A stretch of DNA of 64,000 bases from Chloroherpeton thalassium ATCC 35110 (GTDB lineage Bacteria; Bacteroidota; Chlorobiia; Chlorobiales; Chloroherpetonaceae): NCBI RefSeq assembly GCF_000020525.1, contig NC_011026.1, forward strand, positions 974,001 to 1,038,000, read 5' to 3'. Below, piece after piece: positions 8,712 through 18,801 of this stretch. Below the pieces are notes generated by a model. That model saw only the letters and a list, made by a program, of their open reading frames with translations. It was not told the origin of the DNA and did no database searches. Each line of letters opens with the position of its first letter. The first letter of the stretch is position 1. Both the position numbers and the translations under genes were made by a program.

Positions 8712-9198
8712 GTCAATTCATCTCTTGTACTTGACAGAACTAAAAAGAATATACAAAAGCTATAAACACACGCCAACCCAAAGTCTGGCTTCAATTGAAG
8801 AATCCAGAGAGCACCTGTTTAGCATTGATAGAAATGTAAAAGAAATATGTTATTTTTGAACCAAAATTGAGAAAATGCTTCTTTTTTGAGGGAAGGGCTT
8901 GCTTCTTGAACAATTTGCTTTTTTATTGTGGAATGGTGAGGCAAACTAAAAAAGTAAAGTTGGAAGCTCTTTCTGATGGTTGCCCGCTGCAGCGTTTGAT
9001 AAAAAAATCTCGCATGAAAGTTTTGATAGGCTAATGCTTCGCCAGTTTGGCAGGGTTGCAACATAAAACCCTTCGTTTCGCACGCTGAGAAAATTAAGGG
9101 GTGGGGGAATACATTCGGCTTTGAAAGCCTGCAACGCACAGAGAGCCTTGATTTCAAAGACACCGATTTTCCTATACGCCCCAATGAATCATTCATAG
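8712..9198. other. Divergent intergenic region before the dcw cluster
   Basis: 487 bases with no supported gene. Long reading frames on the minus strand here overlap the start of rsmH and have the composition of shadows. mraZ, which precedes rsmH in many dcw clusters, is absent. The region must hold the promoters of the NYN gene and of the dcw cluster; I could not single out either. Confidence 0.5.
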
Positions 9199-10164
9199 AT
9201 GTCAGATTTTTACCATAAGCCGGTTTTGCTTGAAGAATCGGTTCACTGGCTTGTTTCTGAAAGCGGCATGTATATCGACGCGACGCTCGGCGGCGCGGGA
9301 CATTCGAAAGAAATTCTGCACCGTTTGGAAACGCAGCATCTTTTAAGCAATTCTCTGCTGATTGGAATTGATAGGGATGCCAATGCGATTCGAGCGGCAA
9401 CAACACGCCTTGCAACCTACGCTGCGCATGCTCATATTTTAAGGGGGCGATTTGCCGATTTGAAATTGCTGTTAGAAACAAACGGGCTGTTAGATTCTGG
9501 TAATCATCCCATTCGTGGCATTTTGCTCGATTTGGGCATTTCTTCCCACCAGATCGATGCGCCGGCGCGCGGCTTCAGTTTTCAACAATCAGGCCCGCTG
9601 GATATGCGCATGTCCGACACGGCGCAGCTGACGGCGGCGGAAGTCGTCAATCACTACGACGAACGCTCGCTTTCAAAGATTTTTTTCGATTATGGTGAAG
9701 AACGCGAAGCAAAGTGGATTGCTCGCAAAATTGTGGAAGCTCGCAAGCAAACTCCGCTGGAAACAACGGCAGCACTTGCGCTACTGATTCGGCAAAATTT
9801 AAACCGAAAAAGCCCGGTCGAACAGACCAAAACGCTTGCCAGAATTTTTCAGGCGATCCGTATCGAAGTAAATGGCGAATTAGATGAACTAAAAGCCGTG
9901 CTTCAAGCCGCTCACGAAGTGCTTAGCGAAAAAGGGCGGTTGGTTGTCATTAGCTATCACTCGCTTGAAGATCGAATCGTTAAGCAATTTTTCAATGAAT
10001 GTGCATCAGAAGATTGGGGACCAAAAGGCGTTGTTTTAGATGTACCGATTAAAACGGCCACGATGAAAATTTTGACCAAAAAACCTGTCTTGGCCTCAGA
10101 AGAGGAAATTCAGGAAAATTCACGCGCTCGCAGCGCCAAGTTGCGAGTTGCTGAAAAAATTTAA
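9199..10164 (+). CDS. rsmH: 16S rRNA (cytosine1402-N4)-methyltransferase RsmH
   Basis: 321 residues. It starts HKPVLLEESVHWL and shows the SAM-binding motif DATLGGAGHS, GIDRDANAIRAA, ILLDLGISSHQID and SGPLDMRMS, and ends with SYHSLEDRIVKQFF plus RSAKLRVAE. All are hallmarks of RsmH (MraW). It methylates C1402 in the ribosomal P-site region of 16S rRNA. It is the first gene of the dcw cluster, as is usual, and is followed after 17 bases by the ftsL-like gene. The length is normal. Confidence 0.95.
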   Translation: MSDFYHKPVLLEESVHWLVSESGMYIDATLGGAGHSKEILHRLETQHLLSNSLLIGIDRDANAIRAATTRLATYAAHAHILRGRFADLKLLLETNGLLDSGNHPIRGILLDLGISSHQIDAPARGFSFQQSGPLDMRMSDTAQLTAAEVVNHYDERSLSKIFFDYGEEREAKWIARKIVEARKQTPLETTAALALLIRQNLNRKSPVEQTKTLARIFQAIRIEVNGELDELKAVLQAAHEVLSEKGRLVVISYHSLEDRIVKQFFNECASEDWGPKGVVLDVPIKTATMKILTKKPVLASEEEIQENSRARSAKLRVAEKI

Positions 10165-10181
10165 CCGGTTTGGAGGTTACC

Positions 10182-10688
10182 ATGAAAAGACCGATCGATA
10201 AGCTCGGGTATGATACGCAGTCACAATCGAGCTACATTGCCGGAACATTGGACGACATGCTTCAAAATGCTTATGCGCGCTCGTATGATGATAGCTTTGT
10301 TGAAATTCCTACCCCAAAAAAAACGCCCGACTCTTCCCTTGACGGCGAACCGCAGAAACTTTCTGGAAAGATGAGTTTTTCAAAAAAACAGCTTACGCAG
10401 CGGGCTCAGAAAAAAATCGAGTCCATTTTGAACCTACGGACCTTCTTTTTAGTTGGCGGGGTTACCGTTGTGCTGGTTTTCTATATTTATAATGTCATTT
10501 CTATTAATAAATTATCCGCTCAGTCGGAAAAGGTTCGCAAAAAGCTGGAAGAAGTCAGAAGCTTAAACACCGTTTTGGAAAGCCATCTGCAAAGTTCATG
10601 GCGATTTGAGGAACTTAGCGAAACGGCTGATGCAAAACTTGGACTCAAGATCAGTCCAAAACTTCCGGTGGTTTTGGAAAAAGAATAA
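10182..10688 (+). CDS. FtsL-like bitopic division protein
   Basis: 168 residues. About 85 cytoplasmic residues, rich in charge, precede one membrane helix (TFFLVGGVTVVLVFYIY). A short periplasmic coiled coil follows (QSEKVRKKLEEVRSLNTVL). Position between rsmH and ftsI, topology and coiled coil all fit FtsL, which links FtsB/FtsQ to FtsWI; FtsL diverges too quickly for a sequence match to be expected. The start is the ATG at 10182 because GGAGG lies at 10172-10176. The long N-terminal extension is unusual for FtsL (about 100-120 residues normally). Confidence 0.72.
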   Translation: MKRPIDKLGYDTQSQSSYIAGTLDDMLQNAYARSYDDSFVEIPTPKKTPDSSLDGEPQKLSGKMSFSKKQLTQRAQKKIESILNLRTFFLVGGVTVVLVFYIYNVISINKLSAQSEKVRKKLEEVRSLNTVLESHLQSSWRFEELSETADAKLGLKISPKLPVVLEKE

Positions 10689-10690
10689 CC

Positions 10691-12841
10691 ATGCCGAAGC
10701 AACAGATAAAACGCAAGCAGAGCGAACAAAAACGAGAGACTCAGGCTAACCGAGAAAATGAACAAAACCTGCGAATGTATTTGGTGCTTGCGGGGATGCT
10801 TATATTTGTTGCTACGATCATTTCTAAATTGGCTTTTGTGCAAATTATCAACGCCTCCGAATACCGCGAAAAAGCCAAACGCCAATACGAAACCATCATG
10901 CCGCTCAAAGCCAAACGCGGCATTATCTACGACCGCAACCTGCGCCGACTGGCAACCAGCCTCACGGTTGTATCGTTCGCTGCCGACCCAAAGCTCATTG
11001 AAAACAAACAAGCCATTGCAGATTCGCTTTCTCTGGTTTTTAATAAATCGGCGAAATACTATTTCCAACGGCTTAATGAAAAAAAACGCTTTGTTTGGCT
11101 CGAACGAAATGTATCCATTGATGTCGCTTGGAAGCTGATTAGCATGGATCTGACCGGCATTATTGTCCGAAAAGAGCAAAACCGATACTATGAAAATTTA
11201 GCATCTCAAGTTATTGGATTTACCAATACCGACAACCAAGGAATTAGCGGGATTGAGCTCAACTACGACAGCGTGCTTTGCGGCAAAGATGGCTCTATTT
11301 TTATGCAGCGTACCGGCGATGGCATGGTTTTTCCAGCAGTCGACAAGCCGCTTATCGATCCCATCGATGGCAATAGCCTTCAGCTGACGCTCGACATGAA
11401 CATTCAGGCCATCGTGGAAAGCGAGCTGAAAAACGGGATAAGAAAAGCGGGCGCTCAAGCCGCCATTGCCATTGTTATGGACGTGAAAACCGGTGAAATT
11501 TTAGCCATGGCAAATGAGCCGGATTTCGACATGAACGCAAAATCGACTTACGAAAGCACTCGTGTTCGAAATCGTGCGATCACAGATGCGTATGAGCCCG
11601 GCTCAACCTTCAAGATTGTGATGCTCAGCGCAGCAACCGAGCTGGGATTGTATAACCCAAACGACATCGTTTTTGGCGAAAATGGCCAGTATCGCATTCA
11701 AGGCCGCACAATTTATGACCACGAAAAGCTTGGAAAAATCACCTTCGCAGAAGCCATTACCCATTCGAGCAACATTGTTGCAGCCAAAGTAGCACTTCAA
11801 ATTGGAGAAGAAGCGTTTTATAAATATGCTCGCGATTTTGGATTTGGCGAAAAAACCGGTATCGATCTGCTGGGTGAAATTCCCGGCCAGTTAAAACCGC
11901 GCGAAGAATGGTCAAAAATTTCACTGCCATGGATGGCTCACGGCTATGAAGTTCTGGTCACGCCGCTGCAAATTATTTCAGCTTATGCGGCAGTTGCAAA
12001 CGATGGAATTTTGATGAGGCCATTTGTTATCAAGCGCGAGATTTCGCAGGATGGCGAGGTTGTCAATGAAACCGAGCCCATTAAGATTCGCCGGGTCATG
12101 CAGGCAGAAACCGCGCAAAAAGTTCGGCGCTATTTTAGAGGCGTTGTGGATAGTGGCACGGGCGTTCCAGCACAAATTAACGGGCTGGAAGTTGGCGGAA
12201 AAACCGGCACCGCGCAGCGCTATGTAGACGGTTCATACCGGCGCGGCAGCTATGTGGCTACTTTTGTAGGGTTTTTTCCCGTTGAAAAGCCGGAAATTGC
12301 CATGCTGGTGATGATGATTAACCCAACAAATGGCTATTATGGCAGTACGGTTGCCGCGCCCGTTTTTTCAAATATTGGTCGCCGCGTGGTGGCGACATCG
12401 GAGGACATTCGATCGCGAATGCTGGCTTCTGGGGAAAGCATTTCGGACGAACGCCATTTCCTCGATAGTGTCCAAAGCGTTGTGGTGCCAAATGTTTGCG
12501 GCCTTACGCCTGAAGAAGCCAAAGAACTTTTGCGCGTTCATAAGCTTGACTTTTCCCGAGAAAATGAGCAGGAAGGCCTTGTGGTTTGGCAAGGCGTGGC
12601 GCCAGGCGCGCGCGCCAGTGTTTGGTCAAAAGTGCCGCTTCGGTATTCTGCAGACAGCGAGCATGAGTACACCATGCCAAAATTAATCGGTCTTCGTGCC
12701 GACCGAGCCATTGCGCTGGCAGGGCAAATGGGCATGAGAATTAAAATTCGTGGCAAAGGCAGCCGCGTGGTTGCACAATATCCAAATTCGGGCGCGACTG
12801 TGGATAAAAGCACGGAGTGCATCCTTAGAATGAGCAATTAA
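10691..12841 (+). CDS. ftsI: Division transpeptidase (FtsI/PBP2x type) with two PASTA domains
   Basis: 716 residues. One N-terminal membrane helix (about 28-48), a dimerisation domain, then a penicillin-binding transpeptidase domain with the active-site motifs STFK (EPGSTFKIV), SSN (THSSNIVAAK) and KTGTAQ. Two PASTA domains follow at about 593-645 and 655-712 (VPNVCGLTPEEAKELL; YTMPKLIGLRADRA). It cross-links septal peptidoglycan in partnership with FtsW. PASTA domains are best known from Gram-positive PBP2x and are also found in this branch. It begins two bases after the ftsL-like stop codon, so translation is probably coupled. Confidence 0.93.
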   Translation: MPKQQIKRKQSEQKRETQANRENEQNLRMYLVLAGMLIFVATIISKLAFVQIINASEYREKAKRQYETIMPLKAKRGIIYDRNLRRLATSLTVVSFAADPKLIENKQAIADSLSLVFNKSAKYYFQRLNEKKRFVWLERNVSIDVAWKLISMDLTGIIVRKEQNRYYENLASQVIGFTNTDNQGISGIELNYDSVLCGKDGSIFMQRTGDGMVFPAVDKPLIDPIDGNSLQLTLDMNIQAIVESELKNGIRKAGAQAAIAIVMDVKTGEILAMANEPDFDMNAKSTYESTRVRNRAITDAYEPGSTFKIVMLSAATELGLYNPNDIVFGENGQYRIQGRTIYDHEKLGKITFAEAITHSSNIVAAKVALQIGEEAFYKYARDFGFGEKTGIDLLGEIPGQLKPREEWSKISLPWMAHGYEVLVTPLQIISAYAAVANDGILMRPFVIKREISQDGEVVNETEPIKIRRVMQAETAQKVRRYFRGVVDSGTGVPAQINGLEVGGKTGTAQRYVDGSYRRGSYVATFVGFFPVEKPEIAMLVMMINPTNGYYGSTVAAPVFSNIGRRVVATSEDIRSRMLASGESISDERHFLDSVQSVVVPNVCGLTPEEAKELLRVHKLDFSRENEQEGLVVWQGVAPGARASVWSKVPLRYSADSEHEYTMPKLIGLRADRAIALAGQMGMRIKIRGKGSRVVAQYPNSGATVDKSTECILRMSN

Positions 12842-12864
12842 ACGCAATAAAACACAAGAAGAGC

Positions 12865-14370
12865 ATGCGGCTCAAAGATTTGATAAACAGCATTGAATTG
12901 GTAGAAATAGCCGGCGAACTTCATGAAGACACTCCTGTGGGTTCAATCTGTTTCGACTCAAGAAAAGTAGGGCCGAATGCTGTATTTGTCGCCATTCGCG
13001 GGTTCAACACAGACGGGCATCAATATATCAACCAAGCGGTCGAGGCTGACGCCATGGCTATTGTTTGTGAAGAAATTCCAAAATCCTGGTCGTCTCATCA
13101 GCTCTTTTTGAAAGTCTGGGATTCGCGCGAAGCTTTGGCCAAAATCGCAAAGCGCTTCTACGAAAACGCCTCCGATGAGCTTAAAGTGATTGGCGTGACC
13201 GGCACAAACGGCAAGACCACAACCACAGGAATGATCAAGTGTATTTTGGATGCTAATGAAATCAAAACGGGCTTGATCGGCACAACGGGCTACATTATTG
13301 GAAATCAGCTTTACGAACTCGATCGAACCACGCCCGATGCGCTCGAGCTGCATCAACTATTTCACAAAATGCTTGAGGCTGGCTGCCGCGCGGTGGTCAT
13401 GGAAGTTTCATCACATGCACTCGCGCTGAAGCGAACCGCCGGCATTCGTTTCGATATTGCCGTTTTTACCAATCTCACACATGATCATTTGGATTTTCAC
13501 GGCTCCATGACGGCCTACGCAGATGCCAAAAAATTGCTTTTTGATAATTTAAGCGAAAGTGCTTTTGCCGTCATCAATGCCGATGATGATTATGCAGAAA
13601 AAATGGTGAAAGACTGCAAGGCCAACATTGTCCGTTGCGGCGTGATTAATGCGCGGGAAAAAGAACTCGAAAACCCAATCATTGATGTGATGGCGAAAGT
13701 CTTTAGCTACACCATCAATGGCACATCGGCCATCATTGCCGATGACAAAAACAGCATGATGCACCAGTTCCGCACGCTCGGCAAGTTCAACATGTACAAC
13801 ACCGTGGAGGCTTACGCCGCCGGCTTAGCATTCGGATTTGATCGAATCCACATCATTCGCGGCTTAATGAAATGCCCACCTGTTCGTGGCAGAATGCAGC
13901 AGGTTTGGTCGAAGGATCATCGCTGCGCCATTGTGGATTATTCGCACACACCGGATGCGTTGGAAAACGCGCTGCAAACCATCTGCCTTGTGAAACCGGA
14001 AAACGGAAGAATTATTACCCTATTTGGCTGCGGCGGCGATCGCGACAAAGAAAAACGTCCCCTTATGGGAAAAATTGCGGAAGACAATTCGGACATCATC
14101 ATCATCACATCCGACAATCCTCGTTCCGAAGATCCTGAAAAAATTTTGGACGACATTCAAGCCGGCATTCACAAACAGAACAACTTTTACCGAATCGTCG
14201 ATCGCGAAACGGCCATTCGCAAAGCCATTACGCTTTTAACGCGCGGCGATGTTGCCCTGATTGCAGGCAAAGGACACGAAACCTATCAGGAAATTGCAGG
14301 AAAGAAATTTCATTTTGACGATAAAGAAATCATAGAATCTGTTTTTAGAGAACAAGAAGGGTTGATTTAG
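12865..14370 (+). CDS. murE: UDP-MurNAc-tripeptide synthetase MurE (meso-DAP type)
   Basis: 501 residues. Three Mur ligase domains: N-terminal UDP-binding domain, ATP-binding domain with TGTNGKTTTTGM, and C-terminal domain. The substrate motif is DNPRSED, and D-N-P-R is the signature of enzymes adding meso-diaminopimelate rather than lysine. It acts in the cytoplasm on UDP-MurNAc-L-Ala-D-Glu. Start ATG at 12865 follows the ftsI stop by 23 bases. This predicts a DAP-type cell wall for the organism. Confidence 0.95.
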   Translation: MRLKDLINSIELVEIAGELHEDTPVGSICFDSRKVGPNAVFVAIRGFNTDGHQYINQAVEADAMAIVCEEIPKSWSSHQLFLKVWDSREALAKIAKRFYENASDELKVIGVTGTNGKTTTTGMIKCILDANEIKTGLIGTTGYIIGNQLYELDRTTPDALELHQLFHKMLEAGCRAVVMEVSSHALALKRTAGIRFDIAVFTNLTHDHLDFHGSMTAYADAKKLLFDNLSESAFAVINADDDYAEKMVKDCKANIVRCGVINAREKELENPIIDVMAKVFSYTINGTSAIIADDKNSMMHQFRTLGKFNMYNTVEAYAAGLAFGFDRIHIIRGLMKCPPVRGRMQQVWSKDHRCAIVDYSHTPDALENALQTICLVKPENGRIITLFGCGGDRDKEKRPLMGKIAEDNSDIIIITSDNPRSEDPEKILDDIQAGIHKQNNFYRIVDRETAIRKAITLLTRGDVALIAGKGHETYQEIAGKKFHFDDKEIIESVFREQEGLI

Positions 14371-14423
14371 CATCGATTCAACATTGTGGCGAAGTCATAA
14401 AAAACCCTGACAATAACATATAA

Positions 14424-15845
14424 ATGGCACAGTTAAGCCTAAACGACCTCGAAGAAATCGGGACGCTTTTTGGCCAAAAAGAGCGCGTTGCCAACGGCGT
14501 GCATCATCCCGTTGCGGCAATTGACTCAAGAAAAATTTCAGGCGGCGAAATATTTTTTGCCCTTAAAGGCGAGCATACCGATGGACACGCTTTTGTCCAA
14601 ACTGCTTTTGAAAATGGCGCCGCACTTGCCGTTGTCAGCACCGAATGGTTTGAAAATACCCGTCAGGCGCAGCCAAACGCGCATTTTTTCACCGAAAATC
14701 TCTTTCTCTCCGTTCAAGATCCGCTGGTTGCCTTGCAAAAATTAGCCAATCGCTACCGAAAAAAATTTCCAATTCCAATTGTGACGATTGCCGGCAGCAA
14801 CGGCAAAACCACCACAAAGGAAATGACGGCTGCCGTTTTGGGCACAACCTTTCGTGTGGTTGCGACGGAAGGAAATTTTAACAACCACATTGGCGTGCCG
14901 CTCACGCTGTTTCGCCTGCGCGACGATACCGAAATTGCCGTTGTGGAAATGGGCATCAACCATCACGGCGAAATGAACGAGCTCTGCCAAATTGCCGAAC
15001 CGACGCATGGCCTGATTACAAACATCGGACATGAGCACTGCGAATTTCTTGGGACGCCAGAAGAAATTGCTATGGCAGAAGGCGAATTGTATCGCTATTT
15101 GAGCCGGACGGGCGGCAGCGGCTTTGTGAATGCCGACGACGGCTTGGCGTCGCAAACTGCAGGCGAATTAAATTTGCAAACACTCTATGGCATTGAACAG
15201 CCCAATCTTGGGTTGAATATTTGGGCAAAAGAAGTTCAGCTCAACCAGCAAGGTTGCGCTTCATTTAAAATTTGCACGCCCAAGCAAGCGCTAACACTCA
15301 ACCTTCAGATTAGTGGTCGCCACAATGTTTATAACGCGCTGGCGGCAGCGGCGATTGGCTTGAACTTTGGCGCAAAACTGGAGTCCGTTAAATTGGCATT
15401 AGAGCATTTTGTTCCAAAAAGCGGCTCAAAACGCATGGAACGAATTTGCGCGGCTGGATTGACCATTCTAAATGACTCATATAACGCCAATCCCGAATCG
15501 ATGCGCTCGGCGCTTGGCACGCTAGCCAGCCTCATTTGCGACGGCAAGAAAATCGTGCTGCTTGGCGATATGCTTGAGCTTGGCTCCGTTTCGGAAACCG
15601 AGCATCGCAAGCTGGGCGAATTTATCGAGGCGGCTGGAATTGATCTCTTTTTCGGATTTGGCAACGCCATGAAATGGACTTGCCAGGAAGCGCCCAACAA
15701 GTGCAAAGGCCATTTTAACACGAAATCGGAAATGGTTCAGGCGCTCAAAGAAGTTGCAGCGCCTGGTGATGCGCTGCTTTTTAAAGGCTCACGCGGCATG
15801 AAAATGGAAGAAGTTCTTGAAGCACTTTTGGCCTCAATTCAATAA
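14424..15845 (+). CDS. murF: UDP-MurNAc-tripeptide:D-Ala-D-Ala ligase MurF
   Basis: 473 residues. Mur ligase layout with ATP loop AGSNGKTTTKEM, VVEMGINHHGEM, TNIGHEHCEFLG and the C-terminal NDSYNANPESM motif typical of MurF. It adds D-Ala-D-Ala to the UDP-linked tripeptide. It follows murE after 53 bases. A ddl gene for making D-Ala-D-Ala is not in this cluster and must be elsewhere. Confidence 0.95.
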   Translation: MAQLSLNDLEEIGTLFGQKERVANGVHHPVAAIDSRKISGGEIFFALKGEHTDGHAFVQTAFENGAALAVVSTEWFENTRQAQPNAHFFTENLFLSVQDPLVALQKLANRYRKKFPIPIVTIAGSNGKTTTKEMTAAVLGTTFRVVATEGNFNNHIGVPLTLFRLRDDTEIAVVEMGINHHGEMNELCQIAEPTHGLITNIGHEHCEFLGTPEEIAMAEGELYRYLSRTGGSGFVNADDGLASQTAGELNLQTLYGIEQPNLGLNIWAKEVQLNQQGCASFKICTPKQALTLNLQISGRHNVYNALAAAAIGLNFGAKLESVKLALEHFVPKSGSKRMERICAAGLTILNDSYNANPESMRSALGTLASLICDGKKIVLLGDMLELGSVSETEHRKLGEFIEAAGIDLFFGFGNAMKWTCQEAPNKCKGHFNTKSEMVQALKEVAAPGDALLFKGSRGMKMEEVLEALLASIQ

Positions 15846-15964
15846 ATTAGCGGTTTGGCTTGCTCAGCGCAATCGCAGTTCTTCGCAACAAGCAACCAGA
15901 AAAATTAATAGAAACACACCTTACACATTAGAAAAAGAAAATCGGAAAGGAAGTCATTCTTTAC

Positions 15965-17071
15965 ATGCTTTATTACCTGCTCAGCTATGTTCGTGAAATT
16001 TATGATCCACCGGGGTTGGGTGTCATTAACTACATTACCTTTCGGGCAGGCGCAGCGGCAGTCACCGCATTGATCATTATTTTAGTTTTTGGACCAAAAA
16101 TCATCCGTTTTTTGCGCGATAAGGTCATCGAGCCGATTAAAGAGGAAGCGCCGGAAGAACATCGCAAAAAGGTAAACATTCCCACGATGGGCGGCTTGAT
16201 GATTATTCTGGCCATTGAAGTTTCTGGATTGCTCTGGGCAAAAATCGCCGAACCGTTTGTCTGGATGGTGCTTTTGGCGATTATTTGGATGGGCGCTGTT
16301 GGTTTTGTAGATGACTATCGGAAAGTGGTTTTGAAAATCAAAGGTGGCCTTTCTGGACGCTACAAAATCGTGGGACAAGTCGCGCTCGGCTTGATTATCG
16401 GCGGCTACACCTTTTTTGACCCAACGCTCTCTGTGCTGCTTTCAAAAACCACTGTTCCATTCATCAAAGAGATCACGGTCGATTATGGAATTTGGTACAT
16501 TCCGCTCGCCATTTTTATCGTCACTGCCGTGTCAAATGCTGTGAACTTAACCGATGGCTTGGATGGCCTTGCCGCAGGAAGCACCGCCATTTCGGTTTTT
16601 TCACTCGCCGGCTTCGCCTACCTGACGGGAAACGTCAAATTCGCTGAATACTTAAACATTACTTACATCCCAGGCGCGGGAGAAGTCACGATTCTTAGCA
16701 TGGCAATTGTTGCCGCCTGCATTGGGTTTTTGTGGTTCAACTCCAATCCGGCGGAAGTTTTCATGGGCGATACGGGCTCGTTGGCACTTGGAAGTGCCGT
16801 TGCTGTGATTGCGTTGCTCATCAAAAAAGAATTGCTGTTGCCGTTAATCGCAGGCATTTTTTTCATTGAAACACTCTCGGTCATTATCCAGCGCGGTTAC
16901 TTCAAATACACCAAACGGCGCGATGGCGAAGGAAAACGCATTTTTCGAATGGCGCCGCTTCATCATCATTTTCAGAAAAAAGGATGGGCTGAGCAAAAAA
17001 TTGTGATTCGCTTTTGGATTATCGAAGTGCTGCTGGTTTTGACCAGTTTACTAACCCTGAAACTGCGCTAA
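15965..17071 (+). CDS. mraY: Phospho-MurNAc-pentapeptide transferase MraY
   Basis: 368 residues, about ten membrane helices. Conserved cytoplasmic motifs include [18 protein letters not shown] (catalytic Asp pair), [26 protein letters not shown] and the His-rich [13 protein letters not shown]. It transfers phospho-MurNAc-pentapeptide to undecaprenyl phosphate, making lipid I. The 119 bases before it hold no gene. Its stop codon is five bases before the murD start. Confidence 0.96.
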   Translation: MLYYLLSYVREIYDPPGLGVINYITFRAGAAAVTALIIILVFGPKIIRFLRDKVIEPIKEEAPEEHRKKVNIPTMGGLMIILAIEVSGLLWAKIAEPFVWMVLLAIIWMGAVGFVDDYRKVVLKIKGGLSGRYKIVGQVALGLIIGGYTFFDPTLSVLLSKTTVPFIKEITVDYGIWYIPLAIFIVTAVSNAVNLTDGLDGLAAGSTAISVFSLAGFAYLTGNVKFAEYLNITYIPGAGEVTILSMAIVAACIGFLWFNSNPAEVFMGDTGSLALGSAVAVIALLIKKELLLPLIAGIFFIETLSVIIQRGYFKYTKRRDGEGKRIFRMAPLHHHFQKKGWAEQKIVIRFWIIEVLLVLTSLLTLKLR

Positions 17072-17076
17072 AAAGT

Positions 17077-18483
17077 ATGACTCACGAGGAAATTAAAGGC
17101 AAGCGCTGTGCCATTATTGGGGGAAAGCGTAGCGGCATAGCAGCGGCCAAACTGCTTAGCAGAGCTGGCGCGTATGTTTTTTTGAGCGAAAAAAGCGTGC
17201 CCGAAAACCAAGCAACACTTGAGAGCGATTTGCGCGCGCATGGAATCGAGTGCGAATTTGGCCAACATAGCGAGGAAGTCTTCGATGCGGATTTTGCCAT
17301 CATTAGTCCGGGCGTGCCGTCAAGCGCACCGGTCATTAAACAGCTCGAACGAGCGCAAGTTCCCGTTTATAGCGAAATTGAATTGGCCAGTTGGTTTTGC
17401 AAAGCCAAAATCATCGCGATTACCGGAACAGATGGAAAAACAACCGTGACCACACTCACAAAGAAAATCTTTGAAGCTGATGGAAATGAAAATGGCTACC
17501 ACGCCTATGCGCTTGGCAATATCGGGCAGCCGTTTTCAGATACAGTCGAATCGCTTTCGGAAAACGATGTGGCTGTGATTGAAATTAGCAGTTTTCAACT
17601 TGAGCATTGCACAAGTTTCCGGCCAAATGTGACGGTGATTACCAACATCACGCCGGATCATCTTGATCGCTACGACGGCAATATTCAGAAATACGCCGCT
17701 GCCAAATATAGAATTTATCAAAATCAAACGGCTTCGGATTGGCTCATCTACAACGATGATAATGAGATTTTACATCAGCATTTCACAGATCCTGAGCGTA
17801 GAGCGTCGTTGCCGATGAAACTTGTTGCGCTTAGCTTAGAGAAAAATCTCGGCGACGAATACGAGCACTGCGCTTACAAAGAAAACGGTAGGCTTGTTCT
17901 GAAACTCACTAACGAAAAAGAATGGCTCATAGAAGAGAATCAGATTTCAACCAAGCAATTTCGTGGCCAACACAATATCTATAATGCGCTCACAGCGGCA
18001 GCGGCGGCCAGTGCGCTCGGCATCGATAAAAAATTTATTGAAAAAAGCATTCTTTCATTTGAAGGAGTTGAGCATCGATTAGAATTTGTGAGAGCAGTCA
18101 ATCAAGTAGATTATATCAACGATTCCAAGGCGACCACAGTAAACGCTCTCTGGTATGCGCTGGATACGGTTACGCCAAAAATTGTTTTGATTGCAGGTGG
18201 AAGAGATAAGGGAAATGATTACACAAAAGTGTTTTCATTCGTAAAGGAAAAAGTGCGTGCGGTGGTGGCCATTGGCGAATCCCAAGAAAAAGTTGTCCAA
18301 GCTTTTGGCAACCTAACAAAGGTGATGAAAGCGTTTTCGCTTGACGAAGCTGTAAGGTTAGCCAGTCAAGAAGCGGAAGCGGGCGATACGGTTCTGCTTT
18401 CTCCAGCCTGCGCCAGCTTCGACATGTTCTCAAATTTTGAGACGCGCGGCAAATTGTTCAAAGAGGCTGTTATGAATTTGTAA
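17077..18483 (+). CDS. murD: UDP-MurNAc-L-alanine:D-glutamate ligase MurD
   Basis: 468 residues. N-terminal Rossmann-like domain (AIIGGKRSGIAAAKLL), ATP loop TGTDGKTTVTTL, then ISSFQLEHC, TNITPDHLDRY and the C-terminal NDSKATTVNA and AGGRDKG motifs characteristic of MurD. It adds D-glutamate to UDP-MurNAc-L-Ala. I chose ATG 17077 because it lies just after the mraY stop; an in-frame upstream start at 17014 would overlap mraY by 58 bases and add no conserved residues. Confidence 0.94.
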   Translation: MTHEEIKGKRCAIIGGKRSGIAAAKLLSRAGAYVFLSEKSVPENQATLESDLRAHGIECEFGQHSEEVFDADFAIISPGVPSSAPVIKQLERAQVPVYSEIELASWFCKAKIIAITGTDGKTTVTTLTKKIFEADGNENGYHAYALGNIGQPFSDTVESLSENDVAVIEISSFQLEHCTSFRPNVTVITNITPDHLDRYDGNIQKYAAAKYRIYQNQTASDWLIYNDDNEILHQHFTDPERRASLPMKLVALSLEKNLGDEYEHCAYKENGRLVLKLTNEKEWLIEENQISTKQFRGQHNIYNALTAAAAASALGIDKKFIEKSILSFEGVEHRLEFVRAVNQVDYINDSKATTVNALWYALDTVTPKIVLIAGGRDKGNDYTKVFSFVKEKVRAVVAIGESQEKVVQAFGNLTKVMKAFSLDEAVRLASQEAEAGDTVLLSPACASFDMFSNFETRGKLFKEAVMNL

Positions 18484-18801
18484 AACTTTTTGACCGCAGT
18501 CCCCCAAATTATTTCAGATATTGTTTGTTCTTTATATTCTTATAGAAAGTCATTCAATCTTGCACTTTCCCCCCAAACCAAACACTCAACTTAAGGCTTA
18601 TTTGGCCCAAAAATGGATTCATCTCGTGAAAGAAATGTTTGATTTTGTTTTTTTATTAGAATATGAGAGTCATGATGCCCAATGCTTATTCCCTGATAAT
18701 TCTATAAATTTGCCGCGCGCATCTTTTTGCGTGATGTAGACAACAGTTCTATAGCAAATGTTTTTTTATGTTAATTCTGGAAAATTAGGAAAAAAGGATA
18801 T
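18484..18801 (+). other. Gap inside the dcw cluster
   Basis: 318 bases, AT-rich, between murD and ftsW. A 72-codon frame at 18521-18739 has no recognisable content. This is the largest gap in the cluster and may carry an internal promoter for ftsW onward; I see no clear promoter pair. Confidence 0.4.
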
